Shown one piece after another: positions 50,364 through 60,863 of a stretch of 64,000 nt of DNA. This DNA is from Microbulbifer sp. YPW1. GTDB taxonomy: Bacteria; Pseudomonadota; Gammaproteobacteria; Pseudomonadales; Cellvibrionaceae. Where the stretch lies: positions 1,240,001 to 1,304,000 of the forward strand of contig NZ_CP055157.1 of NCBI RefSeq assembly GCF_013367775.1, in the 5' to 3' direction. A model generated the notes under the pieces. The model searched no databases and was not told where the DNA came from. It saw only the letters and a list, made by a program, of their open reading frames with translations. The position numbers were made by a program, and so were the translations under genes. The stretch's first letter is position 1. Each line of letters starts with the position of its first letter.

Positions 50364-50435
50364 TGGGTGTGTCTCGCTGTATGCGAGCCTGCGTTTGTTG
50401 TTATTAGCTCATTTCCCCGGCTTTCACCGAGGGGG
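50341..50435 (-). ncRNA. Candidate small RNA or attenuating leader upstream of gltB
   Basis: From the predicted start near 50435 to a terminator at 50341, about 95 bases can fold as three hairpins. The first is a GC-rich one near the 5' end (CCTCGG/CCGGGG with loop TGAAAG, one G-U). The second is CTCGC-ATACA-GCGAG. The third is the terminator AGCCC-CTAACGC-GGGCT followed by seven T. It is either a free-standing sRNA or a 5' leader that terminates transcription before gltB (start 50174). The remainder of the 404-bp gap (50175-50340 and 50471-50578) shows no other clear feature. Confidence 0.6.
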
Positions 50436-50441
50436 CGCGCA

Positions 50442-50470
50442 ATATTACTCGTGCCCCCCTGCAATTGCAA
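50442..50470 (-). promoter_or_regulatory. Sigma70-type promoter upstream of gltB
   Basis: On the minus strand TTGCAA (50470-50465), a 17-base spacer, and TAATAT (50447-50442) give a good sigma70 match reading toward gltB. The start would be near 50435, leaving a leader of about 260 bases that contains the terminator at 50341-50363. Confidence 0.7.
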
Positions 50471-50578
50471 GATTCGTCAGTTTTTTTCGCTGTTGACAGC
50501 AGGTTTAACCGATTTATCTTCTTTTGATCAGGTTGCTCGCTAAAGAATCCTCACGCAACATCCATTCCAGTTATTCCA

Positions 50579-51664
50579 TCACTTCGCACCACAGGCGTGC
50601 AAAGCTTCTATCAGCAGATCCCGGGGGGTATCAGCGACAATCTGTGCGTCGCCGAGGGCAGCGAGCAGTACGAGGCGCAATTTGCCATCTTGCACCTTTT
50701 TATCCACCGACATTGCCTGCAAGTAATCGTCGACGGTCATATCTGCGGGGGATTGTTGCGGCAGGCTGGCCTTGCTTAGCAGCACGCGCAGCCGATCCAC
50801 TTCCTGCTGGCCGATCCAGCCGCGCAGTCGCGACAACTCTGCCGCCATCACCATGCCCGCAGCAACCGCCTCACCGTGCAACCAGTTGCCATAGCCCTGC
50901 ACGGCCTCGATCGCGTGACCAAAGGTGTGCCCGAAATTGAGAATGGCGCGACACCCGGATTCGCGCTCATCCTCGGCCACAACCGCGGCCTTGTCCGCGC
51001 AGCTGCGCTCCACCGCGTACGCCAGCGCCTGCGGATCCCGCGCCAGCAGCGCATCCATGTTCTGCTCCAGCCACTGGAAAAACTCGGCGTCACAGATCAT
51101 CCCGTACTTGATGACTTCGGCAATCCCCGCGGAGAGCTCGCGATCGGGCAGCGTATTCAGCGTATCGATATCGATCAGCACCAGCTGCGGCTGATAAAAG
51201 GCCCCGATCATGTTTTTGCCAAGCGGATGATTGACCCCGGTCTTGCCGCCAACGGAAGAATCCACCTGGGACAACAGGGTCGTAGGCACCTGTACAAAGT
51301 CCACGCCGCGCTGGTAACAGGCAGCGGCGAACCCACTCATATCACCAATCACACCGCCGCCGAGCGCAACAATTGTGGTGCTGCGATCGTGACGCGCCGT
51401 CAGCAGGGTGTCGAAAATGCGATTGACGGTATCCAGTGTTTTGAAGGCTTCCCCATCTGGCAACTGCACGGTGTCCACCTTGTCAAAGCCACTCAGGCTC
51501 TCAAGCAAGGTCTCCAGGTACAGCGGGGCAATAGTCTCGTTGGTGACAACCAGCACCTGCCTGCCGCGTATGGATTTTTGCAAATACGTGGACTGTTTAA
51601 GCAGGCCGCTACCGATCAGAATGGGGTAACTGCGGTCACCCAGGTCGACATGAAGGCTGTGCAT
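50579..51664 (-). CDS. aroB: 3-dehydroquinate synthase
   Basis: Second step of the shikimate pathway; NAD- and metal-dependent. The NAD-binding [26 protein letters not shown] region, [21 protein letters not shown], and metal-binding HTFGHAIE and HGEAVAAGM motifs are all present. The length is 361 residues. It follows aroK by 164 bp (51665-51828, nothing obvious inside). The damX-like SPOR gene often found after aroB is absent. Confidence 0.98.
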   Translation of the reverse strand: MHSLHVDLGDRSYPILIGSGLLKQSTYLQKSIRGRQVLVVTNETIAPLYLETLLESLSGFDKVDTVQLPDGEAFKTLDTVNRIFDTLLTARHDRSTTIVALGGGVIGDMSGFAAACYQRGVDFVQVPTTLLSQVDSSVGGKTGVNHPLGKNMIGAFYQPQLVLIDIDTLNTLPDRELSAGIAEVIKYGMICDAEFFQWLEQNMDALLARDPQALAYAVERSCADKAAVVAEDERESGCRAILNFGHTFGHAIEAVQGYGNWLHGEAVAAGMVMAAELSRLRGWIGQQEVDRLRVLLSKASLPQQSPADMTVDDYLQAMSVDKKVQDGKLRLVLLAALGDAQIVADTPRDLLIEALHACGAK

Positions 51665-51828
51665 GGCTACTCCCTTTAGCGCACATTGAACAGTTCTGAA
51701 ATTGGAAAGGTGGGCACTCTAGCACAAGCAGCGAGGGCACATAGGATAGCGCGACAGCACAATCAGCTACATAAGCACAGGGGATCGCGAGCGATGGGGT
51801 GGGAAATTTTACTGGCGGCAATGCCGAC

Positions 51829-52353
51829 TCAGCGATCGGCACTCGCCAGCAGTCGCTCTGACACCAGATTCGAGGCCTGCCGCGGCGTACAGTCGTCGGT
51901 ATCGCAGACAAGGTCGGCGACTTCAGCGTAGAAGGCTTCCCGCTGCTGGAGAATTTCCCGCAACTTGCTCCTTGGATCGGAGACCTGTAGCAGCGGTCGA
52001 TTGCTATTCTTGGAAGTGCGTTCCACCAGCTGGTCGAGGCTTGCACGCAGGTATACAACAAAGCCTTGCGCCTTCAGCAGCGCGCGGTTTTCCGGCAGCA
52101 GCACGATCCCCCCGCCAGTAGCAACCACCTGGGGCTGACCGTTGCAGAGATCAGCGAGCACCTCGCTTTCGCGACGACGGAATCCGGCCTCGCCCTCGAC
52201 ATCAAATATCCAGGGAATGTCGGCGCCGGTGCGGTCTTCGAGGACTTTATCCGAATCGGCAAAAGGCAGCCCGAGTTGGGCTGCCAGCAATTTGCCGATG
52301 GTGGACTTGCCGGCCCCCATGGGGCCGACCAGGAAGATAGGCTGTGTGATCAC
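51829..52353 (-). CDS. aroK: Shikimate kinase
   Basis: Phosphorylates shikimate with ATP. The P-loop GPMGAGKSTIGKLLA is at about residues 10-24. The shikimate-binding DSD (FADSDKVLEDRTG), the RRRESEVL segment and GGGIVLL are present. The product is 174 residues. The ATG overlaps the pilQ stop as ATGA (52353-52350), so it is coupled to pilQ translation. Confidence 0.97.
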   Translation of the reverse strand: MITQPIFLVGPMGAGKSTIGKLLAAQLGLPFADSDKVLEDRTGADIPWIFDVEGEAGFRRRESEVLADLCNGQPQVVATGGGIVLLPENRALLKAQGFVVYLRASLDQLVERTSKNSNRPLLQVSDPRSKLREILQQREAFYAEVADLVCDTDDCTPRQASNLVSERLLASADR

Positions 52354-54575
52354 TTGCTGAAGGAGAGAAACTCGTCTTGCATGATGCGCGGCGTGATGAA
52401 GATCAGCAGCTCGCGTTTGTCTTCTTCACGACTGGTGCGCTTGAACAGGTGGCCGAGGAAGGGAATGTCCCCCAGGAACGGCACCTTGGTCTCGCCCTCA
52501 ATGGTCTGCGCTTCAAAGATACCGCCTAGCACGATGGTTTCACCATTTGACACCAGCACCTTGGTCTGCAGCGAGTTCACGTTGATCGCCGGGATCTGTG
52601 CGCCGGTAATCACGTTAGTGAACAGCTCACCGACACTATTCTGGTCGATGTTCAGATTCATGATGATGTTGTCATCCGGGGTGATCTGCGGGGTTACATT
52701 CAGCAACAGCACCGCTTCCTTGAAGGTTACAGATGCGGCACCGGAGGAAGTGGCTTCCAGGTACGGAATTTCCACACCGGAGCGGATGCTCGCTTCCTGT
52801 TTATCACCGGTAACTACTTTAGGCTGGGAAACGATTTCCGCCTTGCCCACATCTTCCAGAGCGGTGAGCTCGAGGCCGAGCAGGAAGTCATCTTTCAGTA
52901 TCGCGTAGGCCACGCTGCCCGCAGGGCTGGAAATACCCAGGTCAACCAGCATTGGATCATGCAGGGTCCCAGGTGCTTGCAGGTCCGGACCACTGCCATC
53001 ACCTTCCGAAATCTGGCCCAGCTGTCGACCAGAACCGATACCGATCGCATCATCGCTGATGTTGTGGTCTTCCATATAATTCCAGCGCACGCCGACATCC
53101 CGCAGGAAGCCGGTGTTGGCTGTCACAATACGCGCTTCGATCATCACCTGACGGATCGGGATATCAATGGCATTGATCAGCTCGCGGAACTGGGCAATTT
53201 TATCTTCGGTATCGGTCAGGATGATGGTGTTGGTTCGCTCATCCACGATCGCGCTACCGCGGGTCGAGAGAATGCTGCGCCCTTCCTGATCCTCGCGACC
53301 ACCGGCAAAGTTACCTTGACCAAGTCCACCACCACCAGCACCGCCCTGCTCACCAGCGAACAGTGTGAACAACTCACGCGCATCGGCGTAGCGGATCTGG
53401 ATATATTCCGTACGCAGCGGCGCCAGCTCTTCCAGTTGCTTGCGGGTCTCGAGTTCACGGCGCTCGCGCTCGGCAATTTCTGCTGCCGGTGCCACCATGA
53501 TCACGTTACCTTCCTGACGCTTGTCCAGGCCTTTGGCCTTGAGGATCAGCTCCAGCGCCTGGTCCCAGGGCACACCGTCAAGTCGCAGGGTAATACGGCC
53601 CTGCACAGTATCACTGGCTACGAGGTTGAGATCCGTGAAATCGGCAATCAGCTGCAGCACGGAACGCACTTCGATGTCCTGGAAGTTCAGGGACAGCTTC
53701 TCACCGGTGAACTGGAATTCTTTTTTCTTCTCGCGAACCTGGGCAACCGACAGCGGTTTTACACTGAGCACGTACTCGGTGTCCGCCTGGTAGGCCAGGT
53801 AGTCGTATTCGCCATCGTGGGGATCAACGGAAATCACCGTGTTGCGACCGTCGTAGTCGACGCTAATGCTGTTCACCGGGGTGGCGAAGTCAGTCACGTC
53901 GAGACGCTGGCGCAGCGCCGGGGGCAGCTCGGCACCGAGGAAGGTCAGTACGATCTTGCCACGGGTGCGCTCCACGTCGATATTCACCGCGGGATCGGTA
54001 AGGCTGACGATCACCTTGCCTTCGCCGCCCTCACCGCGACGGAAATCCACGTTGTTGATCGCGACATTACCCGCGGCCTTGAACTGGGGATTACCGCCGA
54101 CATTGATGCCGCTATTCACTGGCGCTGCAGCAACGGCTGCGGTAGTCGCGGTATCGGCTCCCACTTCGAGCACCACCTGATTGCCCACGCGCTCGCTGGT
54201 GTAAACCGGCAGCTCGTCGAGATTCAGAATCAGTCGAGTACGATCATCGCTGGACACGATCACTGCGCTGCGCGCGGTACCGATGTCGAGTGCGTATTTC
54301 TTTTCCGGAAGCACGCTTTCCACACCGGCAAAATCCATCACGATACGTGCTGGCTGCTCAATGGTGTAACCCGTAGGTTCCGGCGGTACATCGCTGAATG
54401 TCAGACGCAGCTGCAGACGGCTTCCGGGCAGTTCGGAAAACTGGATATCGTTCAACTGGCTGGCCAGTGTTGGCGCTGCCAGTGGCAGTAGAAGCAGGCC
54501 CAGCAGCTGCGCTTTCAGGCACGGCAATGCATTGGCTACCCGCGCCAATACGATGGCGAGATGCTTGGTGATCAT
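52350..54575 (-). CDS. pilQ: Type IV pilus secretin PilQ
   Basis: Outer-membrane secretin ring through which the type IV pilus passes. A signal peptide (about 1-38) is followed by two AMIN domains (about 45-280), a secretin N0 (STN) domain (about 300-370), an N1 domain, and the C-terminal secretin domain (about 500-740). Characteristic segments are DERTNTIILTDTEDKIAQ and SQPKVVTGDKQEASIRSG, and the VPFLGDIPFLGHLFKR motif lies near the end. The 741 residues are typical. Confidence 0.97.
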   Translation of the reverse strand: MITKHLAIVLARVANALPCLKAQLLGLLLLPLAAPTLASQLNDIQFSELPGSRLQLRLTFSDVPPEPTGYTIEQPARIVMDFAGVESVLPEKKYALDIGTARSAVIVSSDDRTRLILNLDELPVYTSERVGNQVVLEVGADTATTAAVAAAPVNSGINVGGNPQFKAAGNVAINNVDFRRGEGGEGKVIVSLTDPAVNIDVERTRGKIVLTFLGAELPPALRQRLDVTDFATPVNSISVDYDGRNTVISVDPHDGEYDYLAYQADTEYVLSVKPLSVAQVREKKKEFQFTGEKLSLNFQDIEVRSVLQLIADFTDLNLVASDTVQGRITLRLDGVPWDQALELILKAKGLDKRQEGNVIMVAPAAEIAERERRELETRKQLEELAPLRTEYIQIRYADARELFTLFAGEQGGAGGGGLGQGNFAGGREDQEGRSILSTRGSAIVDERTNTIILTDTEDKIAQFRELINAIDIPIRQVMIEARIVTANTGFLRDVGVRWNYMEDHNISDDAIGIGSGRQLGQISEGDGSGPDLQAPGTLHDPMLVDLGISSPAGSVAYAILKDDFLLGLELTALEDVGKAEIVSQPKVVTGDKQEASIRSGVEIPYLEATSSGAASVTFKEAVLLLNVTPQITPDDNIIMNLNIDQNSVGELFTNVITGAQIPAINVNSLQTKVLVSNGETIVLGGIFEAQTIEGETKVPFLGDIPFLGHLFKRTSREEDKRELLIFITPRIMQDEFLSFSK

Positions 54576-54577
54576 TT

Positions 54578-55105
54578 TTAGTTGTCCTTGTCTTCCAAAG
54601 TCAGTGCCCGCGGCCGTTCAATCCAGCCGCCGGTGCCATCCGGCACAATTTCCAGTACATCGATCTGTGACGATGAGGCGTTGACTACACGCCCGTGATT
54701 TTTACCCATGTAATTGCCGATGGTGATGCGATGAATCCCCCCGTCACCATCGTTTACCAGAGCCCACAACTGGCCGCCACGGGAGAGAGTTCCCACCATG
54801 GAAAGCGCATCGAAGGAGTAACGCTCCAGCAGTTCTTTCTGTCGATTTATATCCGGCGCCACATCCAGCTTACGCCCGACCAACCGCTGATCGGCTTCCA
54901 GTACCGGGCGAATAAACGGGCTACGCAGAGCGGCCGCGCTGTACACATACGGGCTGTAAGGGGTAAACGTAGGGATAGGCTCGATCTGCCCCTTGGGCTT
55001 GTGCTTTACCGCCGCCATCTTTGCGCGCAGGTCGCCGTGCGAGCCGTCCAGGCTACAGCCGGAAAGCGCCAGCAGGGCCGCGGTCAGAGCGAAGTATTGT
55101 TTCAT
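54578..55105 (-). CDS. pilP: Type IV pilus inner-membrane lipoprotein PilP
   Basis: Lipoprotein linking the PilMNO complex to the PilQ secretin. The lipobox LALSGC has Cys at about residue 17. It is followed by a Pro-rich stretch (about 35-55) and a beta-sandwich with GTLSRGGQLWALVNDGDGGIHR and VGNYMGKNHGRV-type strands. The start overlaps the pilO stop by 4 bp. The length is 175 residues. Confidence 0.96.
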   Translation of the reverse strand: MKQYFALTAALLALSGCSLDGSHGDLRAKMAAVKHKPKGQIEPIPTFTPYSPYVYSAAALRSPFIRPVLEADQRLVGRKLDVAPDINRQKELLERYSFDALSMVGTLSRGGQLWALVNDGDGGIHRITIGNYMGKNHGRVVNASSSQIDVLEIVPDGTGGWIERPRALTLEDKDN

Positions 55106-55722
55106 CCTTCCTCTCCCTGATCCTTGTAGCGATAGGTCTTCGCGTTCACCACCATGTTCAACAGGGCTGCGCCGTCTTTGCTGTTCTCGATTTCGAAATC
55201 ATGCAGGGTGACGATGCGCGGCATACCGGCGATACCACTGATAAACGCACCAAATTCGTGGTATCCGCCTTGCACTTCGATACGAATCGGCAGTTCCACA
55301 TAGAATTCACCTACCTGCTCACCTTCCAGCGCAACCTTCTGGATCGTCAGGCCACTACCGCGGCCGAACTCATCGATATCTTCCAGCAGGCCCGGCACCT
55401 CGGTATCTTTCGGCAACTGCTTGAGCAGCGCCCCGAAAGTCTCTTCCATTTCCGCCAGCTGTTCGCGGTAGGCATCCAGGTTTGCAGCCTCAAATGACTT
55501 GCGCTCGAACTGGGTAAACAGCTCGCGCTCCTGGTTGGCTGCGAATTCAAGCTGGGTGTAGCGATCCTTGATCAGCGCAAAGTAGCCTCCGCCGACCAGA
55601 ACCGCAGCAATCACAATCAAAAGTGCCACGCGTCCGGCCAGGGGCCAGACACCGACGCGAGAAAAATCGATATCGCTGATATCGAGATCATTGAGCTGTT
55701 TGAGAGTATCTTCAAGCGCCAC
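55102..55722 (-). CDS. pilO: Type IV pilus assembly protein PilO
   Basis: Inner-membrane alignment-complex protein that pairs with PilN. A short cytoplasmic start precedes one membrane segment (about 25-48: WPLAGRVALLIVIAAVLVGG). A coiled coil (about 60-110) and a ferredoxin-like periplasmic domain (about 120-200: LPIRIEVQGGYHEFGAF) follow. It begins 2 bp after pilN and overlaps pilP. Confidence 0.96.
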   Translation of the reverse strand: MALEDTLKQLNDLDISDIDFSRVGVWPLAGRVALLIVIAAVLVGGGYFALIKDRYTQLEFAANQERELFTQFERKSFEAANLDAYREQLAEMEETFGALLKQLPKDTEVPGLLEDIDEFGRGSGLTIQKVALEGEQVGEFYVELPIRIEVQGGYHEFGAFISGIAGMPRIVTLHDFEIENSKDGAALLNMVVNAKTYRYKDQGEEG

Positions 55723-55724
55723 GG

Positions 55725-56312
55725 TTACGCTCCATTGTTGGCGCCGTCAGCGCTCTGATCTTCTTCTTTTTTGCGGCCGCTGACATTGACCGTCATCTCA
55801 AACGCACTGGCTTGCTCGCCAAACTCCGGCTTCGCGGTAACGCCTGTCAGGTTCGGGGACTGGAACCACTCCGACTGATCCAGGCTGCGCATAAATGAGG
55901 AAACCCGGTTGTTGGATTCCGCCACTCCGGAGACCTCGAGTGTCTTGCCGGTGCGTTTCAGATGGGTCAGCCACAGACCTTCCGGTGCTGCGCGTACCAT
56001 TTCATCGAAATAGCGCACCGCCAGCGGGCGGTTGCCCTGCAGTTCCTGAATGACCCGCATACGGTCGATCAGCTCCTGACGGCGCTTTTTGAGATCCTTG
56101 ATTTCGCGCACCTGCTTGTTAAGTGCGGCGATTTCCGTATTCAGCAACTGATTGCGCTCGTTCTGGTTGGCAATCTGCGCATCCACGGTCTTCATCCACA
56201 TAAACACGGAGACAGCGGCAGCGATCACCACCAGCACAGCGACCTGCTGGAATTCTTTCTGTTTCTGCGCCCGGTATTCCTGGCGCCAGGGTAATAGGTT
56301 GATCTTTGCCAT
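55725..56312 (-). CDS. pilN: Type IV pilus assembly protein PilN
   Basis: Binds PilM through its cytoplasmic N-terminus (the conserved INLLPWRQEYR at residues 4-14). It has one membrane segment (about 22-42), a coiled coil (about 50-90) and a periplasmic fold with LKRTGKTLEVSGVAESN. The length is 195 residues. It begins 3 bp after the pilM stop. Confidence 0.96.
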   Translation of the reverse strand: MAKINLLPWRQEYRAQKQKEFQQVAVLVVIAAAVSVFMWMKTVDAQIANQNERNQLLNTEIAALNKQVREIKDLKKRRQELIDRMRVIQELQGNRPLAVRYFDEMVRAAPEGLWLTHLKRTGKTLEVSGVAESNNRVSSFMRSLDQSEWFQSPNLTGVTAKPEFGEQASAFEMTVNVSGRKKEEDQSADGANNGA

Positions 56313-56315
56313 GTG

Positions 56316-57413
<1,098 letters not shown>

Positions 57414-57491
57414 TTATGGAGGTTTGATGGTATAGCACTTTAAATTACCGCCGCAACCGCCTTTTGCATAGGTAACAGTGCACATTATTCG

Positions 57492-57497
57492 TATAAT
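57492..57497 (+). promoter_or_regulatory. Possible -10 element for mrcA
   Basis: A perfect TATAAT at 57492-57497, about 50 bases before the mrcA start, with a second TATAAT at 57514-57519. No good -35 at 17 bases is visible (TTGCAT at 57464 is 22 bases away), so the promoter call is tentative. Confidence 0.4.
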
Positions 57498-57548
57498 TGT
57501 CGAACAGTGCCGATATAATTGATTAAGACGTATACAGAAGCATTATTC

Positions 57549-60236
57549 ATGACCGATAAAGCCCGCAACCGCCTGCTATCCCTGCTGTGGCTGGTTCTGG
57601 CCGGCGCCGCCGCTGGCGCCATGGCGTTTTCCAGCATTTACCTCTATCTGAAGCCAGGCCTGCCCTCGGTGGAGAGCCTGCGGGATATCCGCCTCCAGAC
57701 CCCCCTGCGGATCTATTCGCGGGATATGAAGCTGATCGGGGAGTTCGGCGAAAAGCGCCGCAGCCCCATCACCATCGACCAGACCCCGGAGATGTTCATC
57801 AAGGCCATTCTCGCCGCGGAGGATGACGCCTTTTACTCCCACAGCGGCGTTTCCATCAAGGGCCTGATGCGCGCGGTGCGCCAGCTGGTGGCCAGTGGCT
57901 CCATCCAGTCCGGCGGCAGCACCCTGACCATGCAGGTGGCGCGAAACTTCTTCCTCAGCCGGGAACAGCGTTTTATCCGCAAGTTCAACGAGATTCTGCT
58001 GTCCCTGCAGATCGAGCAGGAACTCAGTAAGGACGAAATTCTCGCCCTCTACATCAACAAGATCTTTCTGGGGAACCGCGCATACGGCTTCCAGGCCGCG
58101 GCACACGTGTATTACGGCCAGGACATCAACGAGCTGAACCTGGCCCAATGGGCAATGATGGCCGGCCTGCCGAAGGCGCCTTCCACCTATAACCCGATCG
58201 CCAACCCTTCCCGCGCGCTGGTGCGCCGCAACTGGATCCTCAAGCGCATGCTGGACCTCGGTTATATCGACCAGGACCAGTACAAGAACTCCATCACCGC
58301 GCCGGTCACCGCCCGTTATCACGGCCGCGATCTGGACCTGAGCGCCCCCTATGTGGCGGAAATGGCGCGCAAGGAAGCCGTGGACCTGTTCGGCGATGCC
58401 GCCTATACCGACGGCTACCAGGTGATTACCACGGTCGACAGTCGCCTGCAGGACGCTGCACGCAACGCCCTGCAGCACGGACTGGAAACCTATGACGGCC
58501 GCCACGGATACCGCGGCCCGGAACAGCGCCTGGACCCGGAATTGCTGGCGGACAATGACCAGCTGGTTGATCTGCTGAAGGAAATTCCCGTGCTGGGCGG
58601 CCTGGAGCCCGCCGTGGTCACCGAGGTTGCGCCGCAGAGCCTGCGTGTGCAGCTGCGCGACCGCCGCGTGATTGAGATCCCGTGGGAGCACGGCCTCAGC
58701 AATATCCGTCCGTATATTTCCGAAAACGCCCGCGGCGCCCGCATCAATTCTGCCGAAGAGATGTTCGCCGCCGGCGATGTGATCCGCCTGCGTCGCGTGG
58801 TGATCTCCGCCGAGGAAGTCGCCCGGGAGCAGCGCGAGGCCGAAGATCAGGCGAAGGAATCTGCCGCCGAAGCACTGGCGGAGACCGATATTACCGACGA
58901 CCCGTTTGCGGCACCGGAAGGACTGGAACAGCAATCCGAAGATGAGCTACCCCAGGCCCGCGAGGAGTGGCACCTGACCCAGATCCCCGAAGCCCAGGGC
59001 GCACTGGTGTCTCTCGAGCCCGAGGATGGCGCCATCCGCGCCCTCGTCGGCGGCTATGACTTCCGCCAGAGCCACTTCAACCGCGTTGTGCAGGCCGCAC
59101 GGCAGCCCGGTTCCAGCTTCAAGCCGTTTATCTACTCGGCGGCCCTGGAGAACGGCTACACCGCTGCCAGCATCATCAACGATGCGCCGATCATCTTTGA
59201 ACAGACCAACCTGGAAGATGTGTGGCGCCCCGAAAACGACGGCGGCACCTTCCTCGGCCCGACACGCCTGCGCAAGGCCCTGTATCTGTCGCGCAACATG
59301 GTCTCCATCCGTCTGCTGCAGGCTCTGGGACTGGAGCGCGCGCTCACCTTTGCCGAGGGCTTTGGCTTCGAGCGCAACAAGCTGGCGCGCAACCTGTCCA
59401 TCGCCCTCGGTAGCTCGGCGCTGACGCCGCTGGAGATGGTGCGCGGCTACGCGGCCTTCGCCAATGGTGGATTCAGGGTAGAGCCCTATCTGGTGGATCA
59501 GGTACTGGACGTGCACGGCGACGCGGTTTACCAGGCCCTGCCACTGACCGTTTGCCGCGACTGTCCGGAGATCGGCGAGGAGCGTGATCCTTCGGCAGAA
59601 CCCATCGATCTGCAGGCGGCCCAGCAGGAAGCAGCACTGACCGGCGAAGAAGAACCGCTGGAACTGCGCACCCTGCCGGTAGCACCACTGTATGCCGATG
59701 AGCAGGCGCGTCCGCGCGCCCCCCGTGCGATGTCCGCGGAAACCGCCTATATCATGGACTCGATCCTCAAGGACGTGATCAAGCGCGGTACCGGCCGCAA
59801 GGCTCTGGTCATGAAGCGTGGCGATATCGCAGGCAAGACCGGTACTACCAACGGCCCGCGCGACGCCTGGTTCTCCGGGTACAGTCCCTACCTGGCAACC
59901 AGCACCTGGGTGGGCTTTGACGACAACACGCCCATCGGTCGCAACGAATACGGTGGCTCCGCCGCCCTGCCGATCTGGATTGATTTCATGTCTGCAGCAC
60001 TGGACGGCCTGCCCGAGCGACACCTGCCGCAGCCGGACGATATCGTCACCATGCGAATCAATCCGCGCACTGGCCTGCGCACCTCCCGCGGCGGCATTTT
60101 CGAGATTTTCCGTGCGGACCGGGTGCCCGGACGCGAGACTTACGGCAACTACCCGTCGATCTATTCCGACAGACCCGGCTCCCAGGAAAGTGAAAGCGAA
60201 CAGACTCAGGAACAGCTGCCGGAAGAACTGTTCTGA
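57549..60236 (+). CDS. mrcA: Penicillin-binding protein 1A (class A PBP)
   Basis: Bifunctional peptidoglycan glycosyltransferase/transpeptidase in the inner membrane. One N-terminal membrane segment (about 12-35) is followed by a GT51 domain (about 55-240: ILAAEDDAFYSHSGV with the catalytic Glu, GGSTLTMQVARNFFL). An OB-like insert (about 320-430) has an acidic low-complexity stretch. The transpeptidase domain has SxxK in PGSSFKPFIYSA, SRN, and KTGTTNGPRDAWF. ATG 57549 was preferred to an in-frame TTG at 57519. The length is 895 residues. Position opposite pilM matches Pseudomonas ponA. Confidence 0.96.
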   Translation: MTDKARNRLLSLLWLVLAGAAAGAMAFSSIYLYLKPGLPSVESLRDIRLQTPLRIYSRDMKLIGEFGEKRRSPITIDQTPEMFIKAILAAEDDAFYSHSGVSIKGLMRAVRQLVASGSIQSGGSTLTMQVARNFFLSREQRFIRKFNEILLSLQIEQELSKDEILALYINKIFLGNRAYGFQAAAHVYYGQDINELNLAQWAMMAGLPKAPSTYNPIANPSRALVRRNWILKRMLDLGYIDQDQYKNSITAPVTARYHGRDLDLSAPYVAEMARKEAVDLFGDAAYTDGYQVITTVDSRLQDAARNALQHGLETYDGRHGYRGPEQRLDPELLADNDQLVDLLKEIPVLGGLEPAVVTEVAPQSLRVQLRDRRVIEIPWEHGLSNIRPYISENARGARINSAEEMFAAGDVIRLRRVVISAEEVAREQREAEDQAKESAAEALAETDITDDPFAAPEGLEQQSEDELPQAREEWHLTQIPEAQGALVSLEPEDGAIRALVGGYDFRQSHFNRVVQAARQPGSSFKPFIYSAALENGYTAASIINDAPIIFEQTNLEDVWRPENDGGTFLGPTRLRKALYLSRNMVSIRLLQALGLERALTFAEGFGFERNKLARNLSIALGSSALTPLEMVRGYAAFANGGFRVEPYLVDQVLDVHGDAVYQALPLTVCRDCPEIGEERDPSAEPIDLQAAQQEAALTGEEEPLELRTLPVAPLYADEQARPRAPRAMSAETAYIMDSILKDVIKRGTGRKALVMKRGDIAGKTGTTNGPRDAWFSGYSPYLATSTWVGFDDNTPIGRNEYGGSAALPIWIDFMSAALDGLPERHLPQPDDIVTMRINPRTGLRTSRGGIFEIFRADRVPGRETYGNYPSIYSDRPGSQESESEQTQEQLPEELF

Positions 60237-60253
60237 TCCTGGCTCGGGACATC

Positions 60254-60295
60254 ACCAATAAAAAAGCCGCTCAATTGAGCGGCTTTTTTATTGGT
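60254..60295. terminator. Bidirectional terminator, perfect 42-bp palindrome
   Basis: A fully self-complementary 42-base sequence centred at 60274/60275. The GCCGCTCAATTGAGCGGC core is flanked by six A on the left and six T on the right. It gives a strong hairpin with U-tract in both directions, for mrcA (plus) and chpC (minus). Confidence 0.96.
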
Positions 60296-60313
60296 TCCGG
60301 TTAGTACGCAAAA

Positions 60314-60799
60314 TCAACGACGCTTGCGGTACGCCAGACAGGCTTCTTCCAGTGCCGCCAGGTCGGGAATGACTGCGGCTTCACCCGACAGCGCAACGTG
60401 CATCAGTTCACCGAGCGCACATTCCCCTTCGCGCCCGGTCAGCTCATCCGGTGTAACCCGCACCAGTCGCGGCGTGCCCTGCAGTACAACGGCAAAGAAC
60501 GGCAGATCGCCCTCGCTATTGCCACTGCTGAGCACTGCGATGCGGCAGTTGCTGCGCAGGGTCGGCATCGGGTTGCCGCGCATCACCTCAAACGACACCA
60601 GCGGCAGCCGCAACTCCCGCCAGTGCAACTCCCCCATGTACCAGTCCGGAGCGTCAAATGCCGACACCGGGCTCTGCAGGGCGATGATTTCAGATAATGT
60701 ATCTACCGGCACCAACAGCTGGCCGTCCGACAACGGCAGTAACAGGCTGCTGACCTCCTGGGGCATTTCGGTAGTGGGCAGGGCGTCTACTCCGCTCAT
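60314..60799 (-). CDS. chpC: CheW-like protein of the Pil-Chp system (ChpC-like)
   Basis: A 161-residue CheW-domain protein. The SH3-like halves are recognisable (LLLPLSDGQLLVPVDTLSEI, WYMGELHWRELRLPLVSFEV, FFAVVLQGTPRLVRVTPDEL). It should couple a receptor to the CheA-like ChpA in control of twitching motility. ATG 60799 was chosen with GGAG 10 bases upstream; a GTG 9 bases earlier is too close to that site. It follows chpA by 64 bp, and the methylesterase gene chpB that separates them in Pseudomonas is missing. Confidence 0.85.
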   Translation of the reverse strand: MSGVDALPTTEMPQEVSSLLLPLSDGQLLVPVDTLSEIIALQSPVSAFDAPDWYMGELHWRELRLPLVSFEVMRGNPMPTLRSNCRIAVLSSGNSEGDLPFFAVVLQGTPRLVRVTPDELTGREGECALGELMHVALSGEAAVIPDLAALEEACLAYRKRR

Positions 60800-60863
60800 G
60801 GTGTGCACTCTCCGCCACAGGTTCGGGCTTCAGTTCGTTCGTTAATCTCGGTCAAGCGGTACA

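Noticed and set aside
50285..50470. 61-residue minus-strand frame upstream of gltB
   Set aside because: It runs through the terminator and promoter-like sequence, has no ribosome-binding site and no recognisable feature.
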